A stretch of 64,000 nt of DNA. It comes from Arthrobacter pascens (GTDB taxonomy: Bacteria > Actinomycetota > Actinomycetes > Actinomycetales > Micrococcaceae). A program made the translations under genes and the position numbers. Each line of letters opens with the position of its first letter. Position 1 is the stretch's first letter. Location of the stretch: NCBI RefSeq assembly GCF_017052465.1, contig NZ_JAFHKT010000121.1, forward strand, positions 1-64,000, written 5' to 3'. Below the pieces are notes generated by a model that was not told where the DNA came from, did no database searches, and saw only the letters and a program-made list of their open reading frames with translations. Positions 1 through 7,414 of this stretch are shown in pieces.

Positions 1-133
1 CCTACACATCAGAAACCGAGCGAGCAGCCACGTACCCCGATTGGCTACATCAGTACAATCATCACAGGACCCATACCGGCATCGGAGGAAAAACTCCCAT
101 CAGCCGCGTTCATAACCTCCGTGGGAATTACAC

Positions 134-322
134 CTAGGGCCGCCGGCGACCAAACACCGGAAGGCTGTGAATCCAGCGGGAGATGGGGCCGGGTGCGTGG
201 GTACGGTCCGCGGGAAGGTAAAAATCCGGATCCGCTCCGCCTCCGCGGGGGAGGTAGAACTCCGGGACTGAGGGGCTGGCCGTCTCGGCCGGTGCAACGG
301 GGAACTGGTCCTGCGGGTACAT
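134..322 (-). CDS. Unrecognised 62-residue ORF with a good ribosome-binding site
   Basis: I do not recognise this product. The ATG is preceded by GGGAGGATCAG, a strong actinobacterial ribosome-binding site, and a candidate IclR-type operator lies about 20 bp further upstream, so something seems to be expressed leftward. The peptide is rich in Pro and aromatic residues and repeats the tetrapeptide FYLP twice in its first half, then ends in a basic Arg-Arg-Arg-Pro tail. It has no hydrophobic segment. It could be a small gene, or the start of a longer gene broken by a frameshift, since overlapping minus-strand frames stay open nearby. Low confidence. Confidence 0.3.
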   Translation of the reverse strand: MYPQDQFPVAPAETASPSVPEFYLPRGGGADPDFYLPADRTHAPGPISRWIHSLPVFGRRRP

Positions 323-340
323 CTGATCCTCCCTAGGTTT

Positions 341-355
341 TTTCGTATTGCGGAA
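341..355. promoter_or_regulatory. Candidate IclR-family operator
   Basis: The site TTTCGTATTGCGGAA is an imperfect palindrome (TTCG / CGGAA half-sites). It matches 12 of 15 positions, in inverted orientation, with the site in front of malic enzyme beside the iclR-family gene. It sits upstream of the small leftward ORF and about 300 bp from uricase. Binding by the local IclR protein is inferred. Confidence 0.45.
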
Positions 356-536
356 TGAACTTATTGCTATATGAAAATATTAGGGCGCGCGGACCGTCGG
401 GTCAATGGCTCCGGAGTGCTCCGGTCACAATCAGGATTTTCAGAAAGTGATGTACACCACCGCCTGGACTCGGCTACGCTTTAAGCAATTCGTGGCGTGG
501 GTCACGTAACCTGGGAGCAGCAGGCAGGGTCGTAAT

Positions 537-568
537 GAGCTGGCATCAATGGATGCCGGCTCTTTTTT
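537..568 (+). terminator. Rho-independent terminator or attenuator upstream of uricase
   Basis: An 11-bp stem (GAGCTGGCATC / GATGCCGGCTC, one G-U type pair) with the loop AATG is followed at once by six T residues. This is the most canonical intrinsic terminator in the window. No plus-strand gene ends in front of it and the uricase gene starts downstream, so it either ends an unseen small RNA or acts as a leader attenuator. Confidence 0.75.
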
Positions 569-621
569 GTTGGGTCGGCACCACCGGAAACGCGCTGGAA
601 ATGCGCGCTTAATTTCAATGA

Positions 622-637
622 TGGAACCTAGGTTCCA
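622..637. promoter_or_regulatory. Perfect 16-bp palindrome before the uricase ribosome-binding site
   Basis: TGGAACCTAGGTTCCA reads the same on both strands. It lies 24 bp before the uricase start codon, where a dimeric repressor would block transcription or early elongation. The half-site TGGAACC does not resemble the IclR-like sites in the locus, so a different regulator would be needed. Function is inferred from symmetry and position. Confidence 0.45.
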
Positions 638-661
638 CCTCACGGAAGTTGGGAACAGACC

Positions 662-1570
662 ATGAGCAGCAAAATCATCCTCGGCCAGAACCAGTACGGC
701 AAGGCCGAAGTCCGGGTCGTCAAAATCACCCGGGACACGGCCCGCCACGAAATCGAAGACCTGAACGTCACCTCGCAGCTCCGTGGCGACTTCGCCGCCG
801 CCCACCTCGAAGGCGACAACAGCCACGTCGTGGCAACGGACACCCAGAAGAACACCATCTACGCGTTCGCCAAGGACGGGATCGGCTCACCGGAGGCGTT
901 CCTGCTGCGCCTGGGCGAGCACTTCACCTCCAGCTTCGACTGGGTCACCGGCGGACGCTGGGAAGCGGAATCCTACAGCTGGGACCGGATCCAGGCCCAC
1001 GGTGCCGCGCACGACCACTCCTTCGTGCGCAACGGCCAGGAGGTCCGCACCGCAGTCCTCGTGAAGGACGGCGCGGCAACCCACCTGATCTCCGGGCTCA
1101 AGGACCTGACCGTCCTGAAGTCCACGCAGTCGGGCTTCGTGGGGTACCCGAAGGACAAGTACACCACCCTGCCGGAGACCACCGACCGCATCCTGGCCAC
1201 CGACGTCTCCGCACGCTGGCGGTTCAAGGCCGGAACGGACTTCAGCTCGCTGGACTTCAACAAGAGCTACGAGGACATCAAGGGCCTCCTGCTCGAAGGA
1301 TTTACCGAAAAGTACTCCCACGCCCTGCAGCAGACGCTTTTCGACATGGGCGCCAAGGTCCTTGAAGCCCACAGCGAGATCGATGAGATCAAGTTCTCGA
1401 TGCCCAACAAGCACCACTTCCTGGTGGACCTGTCGCCGTTCGGCCTGGACAACCCCAACGAGGTGTTCTTTGCCGCCGACCGTCCGTACGGCCTGATCGA
1501 GGCCACCGTCCAGCGCGAAGACGCCGCCCCCGCGGAGATCGCCTGGTCCGGCATCGCCGGCTTCTGCTAA
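662..1570 (+). CDS. pucL: Urate oxidase (uricase)
   Basis: Cofactor-free urate oxidase converts urate, oxygen and water to 5-hydroxyisourate and hydrogen peroxide, the entry step of ureide breakdown. The 302-residue length is that of the well-known Arthrobacter uricase. Visible family signatures are the ATDTQKN motif (about 58-64, carrying the catalytic Thr-Asp), Lys in YGKAEV (14), the KSTQSGF segment (153-159), the substrate Arg near 176, the Gln pair near 223 and the NKHH motif (249-252). The ATG follows GGGAACAG at normal spacing. Hydroxyisourate hydrolase and OHCU decarboxylase, the usual next enzymes, are not in this window. A urate/xanthine permease follows, which fits substrate uptake. 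Confidence 0.96.
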   Translation: MSSKIILGQNQYGKAEVRVVKITRDTARHEIEDLNVTSQLRGDFAAAHLEGDNSHVVATDTQKNTIYAFAKDGIGSPEAFLLRLGEHFTSSFDWVTGGRWEAESYSWDRIQAHGAAHDHSFVRNGQEVRTAVLVKDGAATHLISGLKDLTVLKSTQSGFVGYPKDKYTTLPETTDRILATDVSARWRFKAGTDFSSLDFNKSYEDIKGLLLEGFTEKYSHALQQTLFDMGAKVLEAHSEIDEIKFSMPNKHHFLVDLSPFGLDNPNEVFFAADRPYGLIEATVQREDAAPAEIAWSGIAGFC

Positions 1571-1585
1571 GCCCTCAGTACCAAC

Positions 1586-1652
1586 GGTTGAGCTTGTCGA
1601 GATCCTTTGGTTTCGACAAGCTCAACCACCGGTGATTGAGCCTGTCGAAATC
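1586..1652. repeat. Triplicate inverted/direct repeat downstream of uricase
   Basis: Two 15-bp arms of GGTTGAGCTTGTCGA face each other (1586-1600 and 1613-1627), and a diverged third copy (TTGAGCCTGTCGAAA) follows in direct orientation at 1636-1650. It looks like a small dispersed intergenic repeat of the REP type. The hairpin may also end uricase transcription. No further copy was found in this window. Confidence 0.7.
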
Positions 1653-1744
1653 CAGCGGCCAACGCCCACATCTTTCAGCCATACCCGTTAGCCAGACATT
1701 GTTAGCCAGACGAAGGCGTCTGCCATGAACCAAGGAAGTCTGCC

Positions 1745-3226
1745 ATGAACACCAAGAAAAAAGCCCGCACAGCGGCCGCCCGCCCCGAAGACCAACGACT
1801 CTCGCTTGGGGCCACCTTTGCCTACGGGTTCCAGCACGTCCTCACGATGTACGGCGGCATCATTGCCCCGCCGCTGATCATCGGTGCGGCCGCCGGCATG
1901 TCATCGCAGGACATCGGGCTCCTGATCGCCGCCTGCCTCTTTGTGGGCGGCCTGGCCACGATCCTTCAAACGATCGGCATCCGGTTCTTCGGATCCCAGC
2001 TGCCCCTGGTCCAGGGCGTCTCGTTTGCCGGAGTGTCCACCATGGTGGCGATCGTCCACGGGGGCGGCGGGATCCAAGCCGTCTTCGGCTCCGTGATTGC
2101 GGCCTCGCTGATCGGCCTGCTGATTACGCCGCTGTTTTCCAAAATCATTCGCTTCTTCCCGCCGGTGGTCACCGGCACGGTGATCACCACCATCGGCCTG
2201 ACGCTGATGCCGGTCGCGGCCAACTGGGCCATGGGCGGCAACAGCAAGGCACCCAACTACGGCAGCATGGCCAACATCGGCCTGGCCGCCGCCACCATGG
2301 CAATCGTCCTGTTGCTCAGCAAAGTGGGCAGCGCAGCGATCTCCCGGCTTTCCATCCTGCTAGCCATGGTTCTGGGCACGGGGATTGCCTTCGTCTTCGG
2401 CATGGCCGACTTCTCCAAGGTGGGCCAGGGCGAAATAGTTGCCTTCCCCACCCCCTTCGCCTTCGGTGCTCCCACGTTCGAGATCGCCGCGATCATCTCC
2501 ATGCTGATCGTCATCCTGGTGACCCTCACGGAGACCTCGGCGGACATCATTGCCGTGGGCGAAATCGTGGGCACCAAGGTGGACTCCAAGCGCATCGGCG
2601 ACGGCCTGCGGGCCGACATGCTCTCCAGCGCCATCTCCCCGCTGTTCAACTCCTTCACGCAGAGCGCCTTCGCTCAGAACGTGGGCCTCGTTGCCATCAC
2701 CGGCGTCAAGAGCCGCTTCGTCGTCAGCGCAGGCGGCCTGATCCTGGTGATCCTGGGCCTGCTGCCGGTGCTTGGCCGGGTGGTCGCAGCGGTGCCGACT
2801 CCCGTCCTGGGCGGTGCCGGCGTCGTACTCTTTGGAACGGTTGCCGCCAGCGGCATCCGGACGCTGGCCAAAGTGGAGTACCGGAACAACATGAACCTGA
2901 TCATCGTGGCGGCGTCCATCGGCTTCGGCATGATCCCGATCGCCGCCCCCGCGTTCTACGACCAGTTCCCGTCCTGGTTCGGCACCATCTTCCACTCCGG
3001 CATCAGCTCGGCCGCCGTCATGGCCATCCTGCTGAACCTGCTCTTCAACCACCTCAAGGCCGGCAACTCGGAGAACCAGTCAGTGTTCGTGGCCGGCACG
3101 GGGCGCGTGGTCCGGGAGGAGGACCTGCAGTGCCTGGCCGACGGCGACCGCTTCGAGGGCGGCAAGCTGATTGACTGCGACGGCAAGGAAGTCCCGATCC
3201 AGGCCTCGACAGCATCCGAGCACTAA
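1745..3226 (+). CDS. NCS2-family urate/xanthine permease
   Basis: This is a nucleobase:cation symporter-2 membrane transporter of 493 residues, the usual length, with about 12-14 hydrophobic segments. The NCS2 signature QNVGLVAITGVKSR lies near residue 311 and the QGVSFAG segment near residue 93. Proteins of this group import xanthine or urate with a proton or cation. The position between uricase and the IclR gene favours urate or xanthine as substrate, but specificity cannot be read from sequence. The ATG follows AAGGAAG; an out-of-frame near-duplicate of the start region (TCTGCCATGAAC) lies 20 bp upstream. The tail after the last membrane span is hydrophilic and cytosolic. Confidence 0.92.
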   Translation: MNTKKKARTAAARPEDQRLSLGATFAYGFQHVLTMYGGIIAPPLIIGAAAGMSSQDIGLLIAACLFVGGLATILQTIGIRFFGSQLPLVQGVSFAGVSTMVAIVHGGGGIQAVFGSVIAASLIGLLITPLFSKIIRFFPPVVTGTVITTIGLTLMPVAANWAMGGNSKAPNYGSMANIGLAAATMAIVLLLSKVGSAAISRLSILLAMVLGTGIAFVFGMADFSKVGQGEIVAFPTPFAFGAPTFEIAAIISMLIVILVTLTETSADIIAVGEIVGTKVDSKRIGDGLRADMLSSAISPLFNSFTQSAFAQNVGLVAITGVKSRFVVSAGGLILVILGLLPVLGRVVAAVPTPVLGGAGVVLFGTVAASGIRTLAKVEYRNNMNLIIVAASIGFGMIPIAAPAFYDQFPSWFGTIFHSGISSAAVMAILLNLLFNHLKAGNSENQSVFVAGTGRVVREEDLQCLADGDRFEGGKLIDCDGKEVPIQASTASEH

Positions 3227-3233
3227 CCCGCCA

Positions 3234-3296
3234 GCGCGAACAAGCAGCTAATGCCCCCAAATCCGAGATCTGGGGGCATTACCTGCTTGTTCGCGC
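3234..3296. terminator. Bidirectional terminator between permease and iclR-family gene
   Basis: A 26-bp stem with a single mismatch (left arm 3234-3259, right arm 3271-3296) and an 11-nt loop lies between two convergent genes. There is no strong T run, but the stem length makes it an effective bidirectional stop candidate. Confidence 0.7.
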
Positions 3297-3321
3297 CGTA
3301 GCGGAACCACGACGACGGGGG

Positions 3322-4077
3322 TTAGTTTTGGTTGAATTCGTCGGAAATCGCCTGGGCCGCTTCGCGGAGCAGCGGCACGGCGCGGTCGGCAAAGGACTTG
3401 TCCACGCGCGACACCGGCCCGGACACGGAAATCGCCGTCGGAGTGGGGGCATTCGGCACCGCCATGGCGAAGCAACGGACACCGAGTTCCTGCTCCTCCT
3501 CGTCGATGGAGTACCCGCGCTCGCGGATGAGCTTCAGGTCAGCCAGCAGGGCGTCAATATCGCCAATGCTCTTGGGAGTGGGCGTCGGCATGCCGGTCCG
3601 GCTCACGATCCCGCGGACCGCCTCGTCGTCGAGCTGGGCAAGGATGGCCTTGCCCACGCCCGTGTCGTGGGTATGCGCGCGGCGGCCCACCTCGGTGAAC
3701 ATGCGCATGGAATGCAGGGACGGGACCTGGGCCACATAGATCACCATGTCCGAATCGAGCACGGCCATGTTGGACGTCTCGCCAAGCCGGTCCACGAGGG
3801 ACTTGAGCTGCGGCCGCGCGAGGGCTCCCAGCTGCTTGTTGGCGCCTTCGCCCAGCCGGATCAGCCGCGGGCCCAGGGCGTAGCGGCGGTTCGGCAGCTG
3901 GCGGATGTAGCCGAGCGTAACGAGGGTGCGCAGGAGGCGGTGGATCGTGGGCAGGGGCAGGTCGGTGGAGGAGGACAGCTCGCTGAGCGTGACGTCTCCC
4001 CCGGCATCCGTGATGAGTTCCAAAAGTTCGAAGACGCGCTCAACGGACTGCACGCCTCCCGCGGCTTTTTCGGCCAT
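3322..4077 (-). CDS. IclR-family transcriptional regulator
   Basis: A 251-residue DNA-binding regulator with an N-terminal winged helix (about 10-65; segments TLSELSSSTDLPLPTIHRLL and LPNRRYALG) and a C-terminal effector domain (about 75-245; HDTGVGKAIL and the closing block with Ser-Gly-Pro). IclR proteins often sense small acids such as glyoxylate, pyruvate or ureide intermediates. I chose the ATG at the twelfth codon of the longest frame, since it follows AGGAGACGACGGA, whereas the upstream option is a TTG without a good site. It is divergent from malic enzyme and probably controls that operon, and perhaps itself, through the site next to the malic enzyme promoter. Confidence 0.92.
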   Translation of the reverse strand: MAEKAAGGVQSVERVFELLELITDAGGDVTLSELSSSTDLPLPTIHRLLRTLVTLGYIRQLPNRRYALGPRLIRLGEGANKQLGALARPQLKSLVDRLGETSNMAVLDSDMVIYVAQVPSLHSMRMFTEVGRRAHTHDTGVGKAILAQLDDEAVRGIVSRTGMPTPTPKSIGDIDALLADLKLIRERGYSIDEEEQELGVRCFAMAVPNAPTPTAISVSGPVSRVDKSFADRAVPLLREAAQAISDEFNQN

Positions 4078-4206
4078 TCCGTCGTCTCCTGCTGGGGTAG
4101 ATTCCGACAACTCTTATCCGCATTGTGAAAAGAACTGCTTAGAAAGCCTAAGTTACAGCACGGCGGGGGTCCGCGTCGATGCGCCCAATCCACCTTCCCA
4201 AGGGGC

Positions 4207-4235
4207 TTGTGTTTCCATAAAGTAGATAATAATAT
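4207..4235 (+). promoter_or_regulatory. Promoter of the malic enzyme operon
   Basis: A -35 box TTGTGT and a -10 box TAATAT are separated by exactly 17 bp in an AT-rich stretch of an otherwise GC-rich region. The predicted start of transcription is about 60 bp before the malic enzyme ATG. The candidate IclR operator overlaps the downstream edge of the -10 box, a typical repressor position. Confidence 0.6.
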
Positions 4236-4248
4236 CCATAATACGAAA
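4234..4248. promoter_or_regulatory. Candidate IclR-family operator in front of malic enzyme
   Basis: ATCCATAATACGAAA is, read on the minus strand, TTTCGTATTATGGAT, which shares 12 of 15 bases with the site near position 341-355. A second TCCATAA half-copy lies about 21 bp upstream at 4214-4220. Autoregulation or control of the malate synthase operon by the divergent IclR protein is inferred. Confidence 0.5.
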
Positions 4249-4302
4249 ACATTCAGCGGCGAAAGCCAAGCCCAGCGATGGGCCCAACCAGGAGGACCTT
4301 CA

Positions 4303-5787
4303 ATGGCGAACCCGAGCCCCGGAAATTCGATCACCCTGCGCGTCGAGGCGCCGTCCAGCTTCACCGCCACCAGCGAGCTCGCCGCGGCCGTGGGCGCCGC
4401 CGGCGCGGCCATCACGGCCCTCGACGTCACCGAGTCCCACCACGAGACCCTGGTTGTGGACGTCACCTGCAACACCACCGACGACGACCACGCCAACCGG
4501 GTCAAGGACGCCCTGAACGCGCTCGACGGCGTCCGGGTCCGGAACGTCTCGGACCGCACCTTCCTCATGCACCTGGGCGGCAAGCTGGAGGTCGTTCCCA
4601 AGGTGGCCCTGCGCAACCGCGACGACCTCTCCCGCGCCTACACCCCCGGCGTCGCCCGCGTCTGCCTTGCCATCGCGGAAAACCCCGACGCCGCCCGGAA
4701 CCTCACCGTCAAGCGGAACACCATCGCCGTGGTCACCGACGGTTCGGCCGTTCTCGGCCTCGGCAACATCGGCCCGGCCGCTGCGCTGCCCGTGATGGAG
4801 GGCAAGGCTGCGCTGTTCAAGCAGTTCGCCAACGTTGACGCCTGGCCCGTCTGCCTGGACACGCAGGACACCGAGGAGATCATCAAGATCGTCAAGGCCC
4901 TCGCGCCGGTCTACGGCGGCGTGAACCTCGAGGACATCGCGGCCCCCCGCTGCTTCGAGATCGAAAACCGGCTCCGCGAGGAACTCGACATCCCGGTCTT
5001 CCACGACGACCAGCACGGCACCGCCATCGTCACCCTTGCCGCCCTCGTCAATGCGCTGCGCGTCGTCGGCAAGAAGCTCGACGAGGTGCGGATCGTCGTC
5101 TCGGGCGTCGGCGCCGCGGGCTCGGCTATTATCCAGCTGCTCAAGGCCCAGGGCGCGAAGCACATCGTGGCCGCCGGCCGCTCCGGCGCCATCCACTCCG
5201 GCGAGCAGTACAACGACGAACACCGCAGCTGGATTGCCGCCAACACCAACGAGGAGGGATTCTCAGGCACCCTGCACGAGGCCCTCAATGGTGCGGATGT
5301 GTTTATCGGCGTCAGCGCACCCCACGTGATCGGCGAGGAACAGGTCGCCTCGATGGCCAAGGACGGCATCGTGTTTGCCATGGCCAACCCGACGCCCGAA
5401 ATCGACCCTGCCATCGCCTCCAAGCATGCCGCCGTGGTGGCCACGGGACGCAGCGACTTCCCCAACCAGATCAACAACGTGCTGGCCTTCCCGGGCTTCT
5501 TCCGCGGGCTGCTGGACGCCGGCGCCTCCGACATCACCCCCGAGATGCTGGTGGCCGCCGCCGAGGCCATCGCCAACCGCGTGGCTGACGATGAGCTCAA
5601 CGCCAGCTACATCATCCCCAGCGTCTTCGACCCCCACGTGGCCGCAGATGTCGCAGCAGCAGTGGCCGCCGCAGCCCACGCCGCAGCCGGAGTTCACACG
5701 TCACCGGCAGCGACGGGGGACACAATGGAAGCAGCAGCACATGCAGCTGCAGCTGCAAACACAGCAGCAGCCCTCGCCAACGCCTGA
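4303..5787 (+). CDS. NAD-dependent malic enzyme with N-terminal ACT domain
   Basis: It converts malate to pyruvate and CO2 with reduction of NAD(P). An N-terminal ACT-like regulatory domain (about 8-80) precedes the malic enzyme core: [10 protein letters not shown] near 110, the catalytic Lys region near 137, [13 protein letters not shown] (about 145-157), the metal-binding FHDDQHGT near 235 and the Rossmann loop [10 protein letters not shown] near 266. The ATG follows AGGAGG with good spacing. The last 45 residues are an unusual Ala/His-rich tail outside the family fold. It heads an operon with malate synthase 25 bp downstream, so together they turn glyoxylate and acetyl-CoA into pyruvate. 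Confidence 0.93.
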   Translation: MANPSPGNSITLRVEAPSSFTATSELAAAVGAAGAAITALDVTESHHETLVVDVTCNTTDDDHANRVKDALNALDGVRVRNVSDRTFLMHLGGKLEVVPKVALRNRDDLSRAYTPGVARVCLAIAENPDAARNLTVKRNTIAVVTDGSAVLGLGNIGPAAALPVMEGKAALFKQFANVDAWPVCLDTQDTEEIIKIVKALAPVYGGVNLEDIAAPRCFEIENRLREELDIPVFHDDQHGTAIVTLAALVNALRVVGKKLDEVRIVVSGVGAAGSAIIQLLKAQGAKHIVAAGRSGAIHSGEQYNDEHRSWIAANTNEEGFSGTLHEALNGADVFIGVSAPHVIGEEQVASMAKDGIVFAMANPTPEIDPAIASKHAAVVATGRSDFPNQINNVLAFPGFFRGLLDAGASDITPEMLVAAAEAIANRVADDELNASYIIPSVFDPHVAADVAAAVAAAAHAAAGVHTSPAATGDTMEAAAHAAAAANTAAALANA

Positions 5788-5812
5788 TTCTCAGCCCTGG
5801 AAAGGACCCACA

Positions 5813-7411
5813 ATGGCTATCACAGTCACAGACCCCCGGCCGATCGAGCGGGCAGAGGAGATTCTCACACCGAAGGCCCTCGCGTTCGTCGAAGAGCTCC
5901 ACAAGCGGTTCGCGGGCACGCGCGCCGAACTCCTCCAGGCCCGGGCCGCGAAGCGCGAGCACGTGGCCAGGACCGGCAGCCTGGATTTCCTGCCGGACAC
6001 CCAGGACGTGCGCGAAGGCGACTGGAAGGTTGCGCCGGCACCGGCGGCCCTGCAGGACCGCCGGGTCGAGATGACGGGTCCCGCCTCACCCGCCAAGATG
6101 GCCATCAATGCGCTGAACTCCGGCGCCAAGGTATGGCTCGCGGACCTCGAGGACGCCAGCACCCCCACATGGGCCAACGTCATCGACGCCATCCTGAACC
6201 TGCGTGATGCCGCCACCGGGACCCTGAGCTACACGTCCCCGGAAGGCAAGGAGTACCGGCTCCGCACCGACGCCCCGCTCGCCGTCGTGGTGGCCCGCCC
6301 CCGCGGCTGGCACATGGAGGAACGGCACCTGCTGATCGACGGCGTACCCGCCGTGGGTGCCCTCGTGGACTTCGGGCTGCACTTCTTCCACATCGCCAAG
6401 CAGCTGATCCTCAACGGCCAGGGCCCGTACTACTACCTGCCGAAGATGGAAAGCCACCTCGAGGCCCGCCTGTGGAACGAGGTGTTCGTCTTCGCACAGG
6501 ACTTCCTCGGCATCCACCAGGGCACCATCCGCGCCACCGTCCTGATCGAGACCATCCCCGCCGCGTTCGAGATGGACGAGATCCTCTACGAACTCCGCGA
6601 CCACGCCTCCGGCCTGAACGCCGGCCGCTGGGACTACCTGTTCAGCATCATCAAGTACTTCCGCGACGCCGGCGCCAGCTTCGTGCTGCCGGACCGCGCC
6701 ACCGTGGCCATGACCGCGCCCTTCATGCGCGCCTACACGGAACTGCTGGTCAAAACCTGCCACCACCGCGGCGCCTTCGCCATGGGCGGCATGGCGGCCG
6801 TCATCCCCAACCGCCGCGAACCCGAAGTCACGGCCCAGGCCTTCGAGAAGGTCCGCGCGGACAAGACCCGCGAGGCGAACGACGGCTTCGACGGCTCCTG
6901 GGTGGCCCACCCGGACCTCGTCCCCGTCTGCAAGGAAGTGTTCGATGCGGTCCTCGCCGACAAGCCCAACCAGCTGGACAAGCAGCGCCCGGAGGTCTCC
7001 GTGACCGCCGGCCAGCTGCTGGACATCGCCTCGGCCGACGGCCAGGTCACCGAGGCCGGGCTTCGGCTGAACCTCTACGTTGCCGTCGCCTACACGGCGG
7101 TGTGGATCTCCGGCAACGGTGCGGTGGCCATCCACAACCTCATGGAAGATGCCGCAACGGCGGAGATCTCCCGCTCGCAGGTGTGGCAGCAGATCCGCAA
7201 CGAGGTGGTCCTGGCGGACACCGGCAACACCGTCACCCGCGAACTGGTCACGAAGATCCTGGCCGAGGAAACCGAGAAGCTTCGCGGCGAGGTGGGCGAG
7301 GAGGCCTTCGATCGCTACTACCAGCCCGCCAGCAGCCTGATCGCGGACATCTGCCTCTCCGAGGACTACACGGACTTCCTCACCACCCCGGCCTACGAAC
7401 TGGTGGGCTGA
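5813..7411 (+). CDS. aceB: Malate synthase A
   Basis: It condenses glyoxylate with acetyl-CoA to give malate. The 532-residue length and motifs match isoform A: LADLEDASTPTW near residue 109, the catalytic Arg in ARPRGWHMEERH near 162-173, ETIPAAFEMDEILYELRDH near 246-264, LNAGRWDYLFSIIK near 268 and a C-terminal catalytic Asp in the EDASTPTW/NLMEDAA segments. The ATG follows GGAAAGGA. It lies between malic enzyme and a citrate-lyase-like gene. No isocitrate lyase is nearby, so glyoxylate probably comes from ureide breakdown rather than the glyoxylate shunt. Confidence 0.96.
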   Translation: MAITVTDPRPIERAEEILTPKALAFVEELHKRFAGTRAELLQARAAKREHVARTGSLDFLPDTQDVREGDWKVAPAPAALQDRRVEMTGPASPAKMAINALNSGAKVWLADLEDASTPTWANVIDAILNLRDAATGTLSYTSPEGKEYRLRTDAPLAVVVARPRGWHMEERHLLIDGVPAVGALVDFGLHFFHIAKQLILNGQGPYYYLPKMESHLEARLWNEVFVFAQDFLGIHQGTIRATVLIETIPAAFEMDEILYELRDHASGLNAGRWDYLFSIIKYFRDAGASFVLPDRATVAMTAPFMRAYTELLVKTCHHRGAFAMGGMAAVIPNRREPEVTAQAFEKVRADKTREANDGFDGSWVAHPDLVPVCKEVFDAVLADKPNQLDKQRPEVSVTAGQLLDIASADGQVTEAGLRLNLYVAVAYTAVWISGNGAVAIHNLMEDAATAEISRSQVWQQIRNEVVLADTGNTVTRELVTKILAEETEKLRGEVGEEAFDRYYQPASSLIADICLSEDYTDFLTTPAYELVG

Positions 7412-7414
7412 AGC

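Larger units (their letters stand above)
323..661. other. Intergenic region upstream of urate oxidase
   Basis: No convincing gene is visible in this 339-bp stretch. It holds an AT-rich patch (about 338-382), an IclR-like site, a rho-independent terminator about 95 bp before the uricase start, and a perfect 16-bp palindrome just before the uricase ribosome-binding site. The terminator has no recognised plus-strand gene in front of it, so the segment from about 440 to 570 may be a short leader or small RNA. Confidence 0.6.

Noticed and set aside
500..570. Possible known riboswitch before uricase
   Set aside because: No purine, guanidine or other known aptamer core could be matched; only the terminator is clear.
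2360..3052. Long minus-strand frame opposite the permease
   Set aside because: It is a shadow of the well-supported NCS2 permease; the product is His/Asp/Gly-rich with no family pattern.
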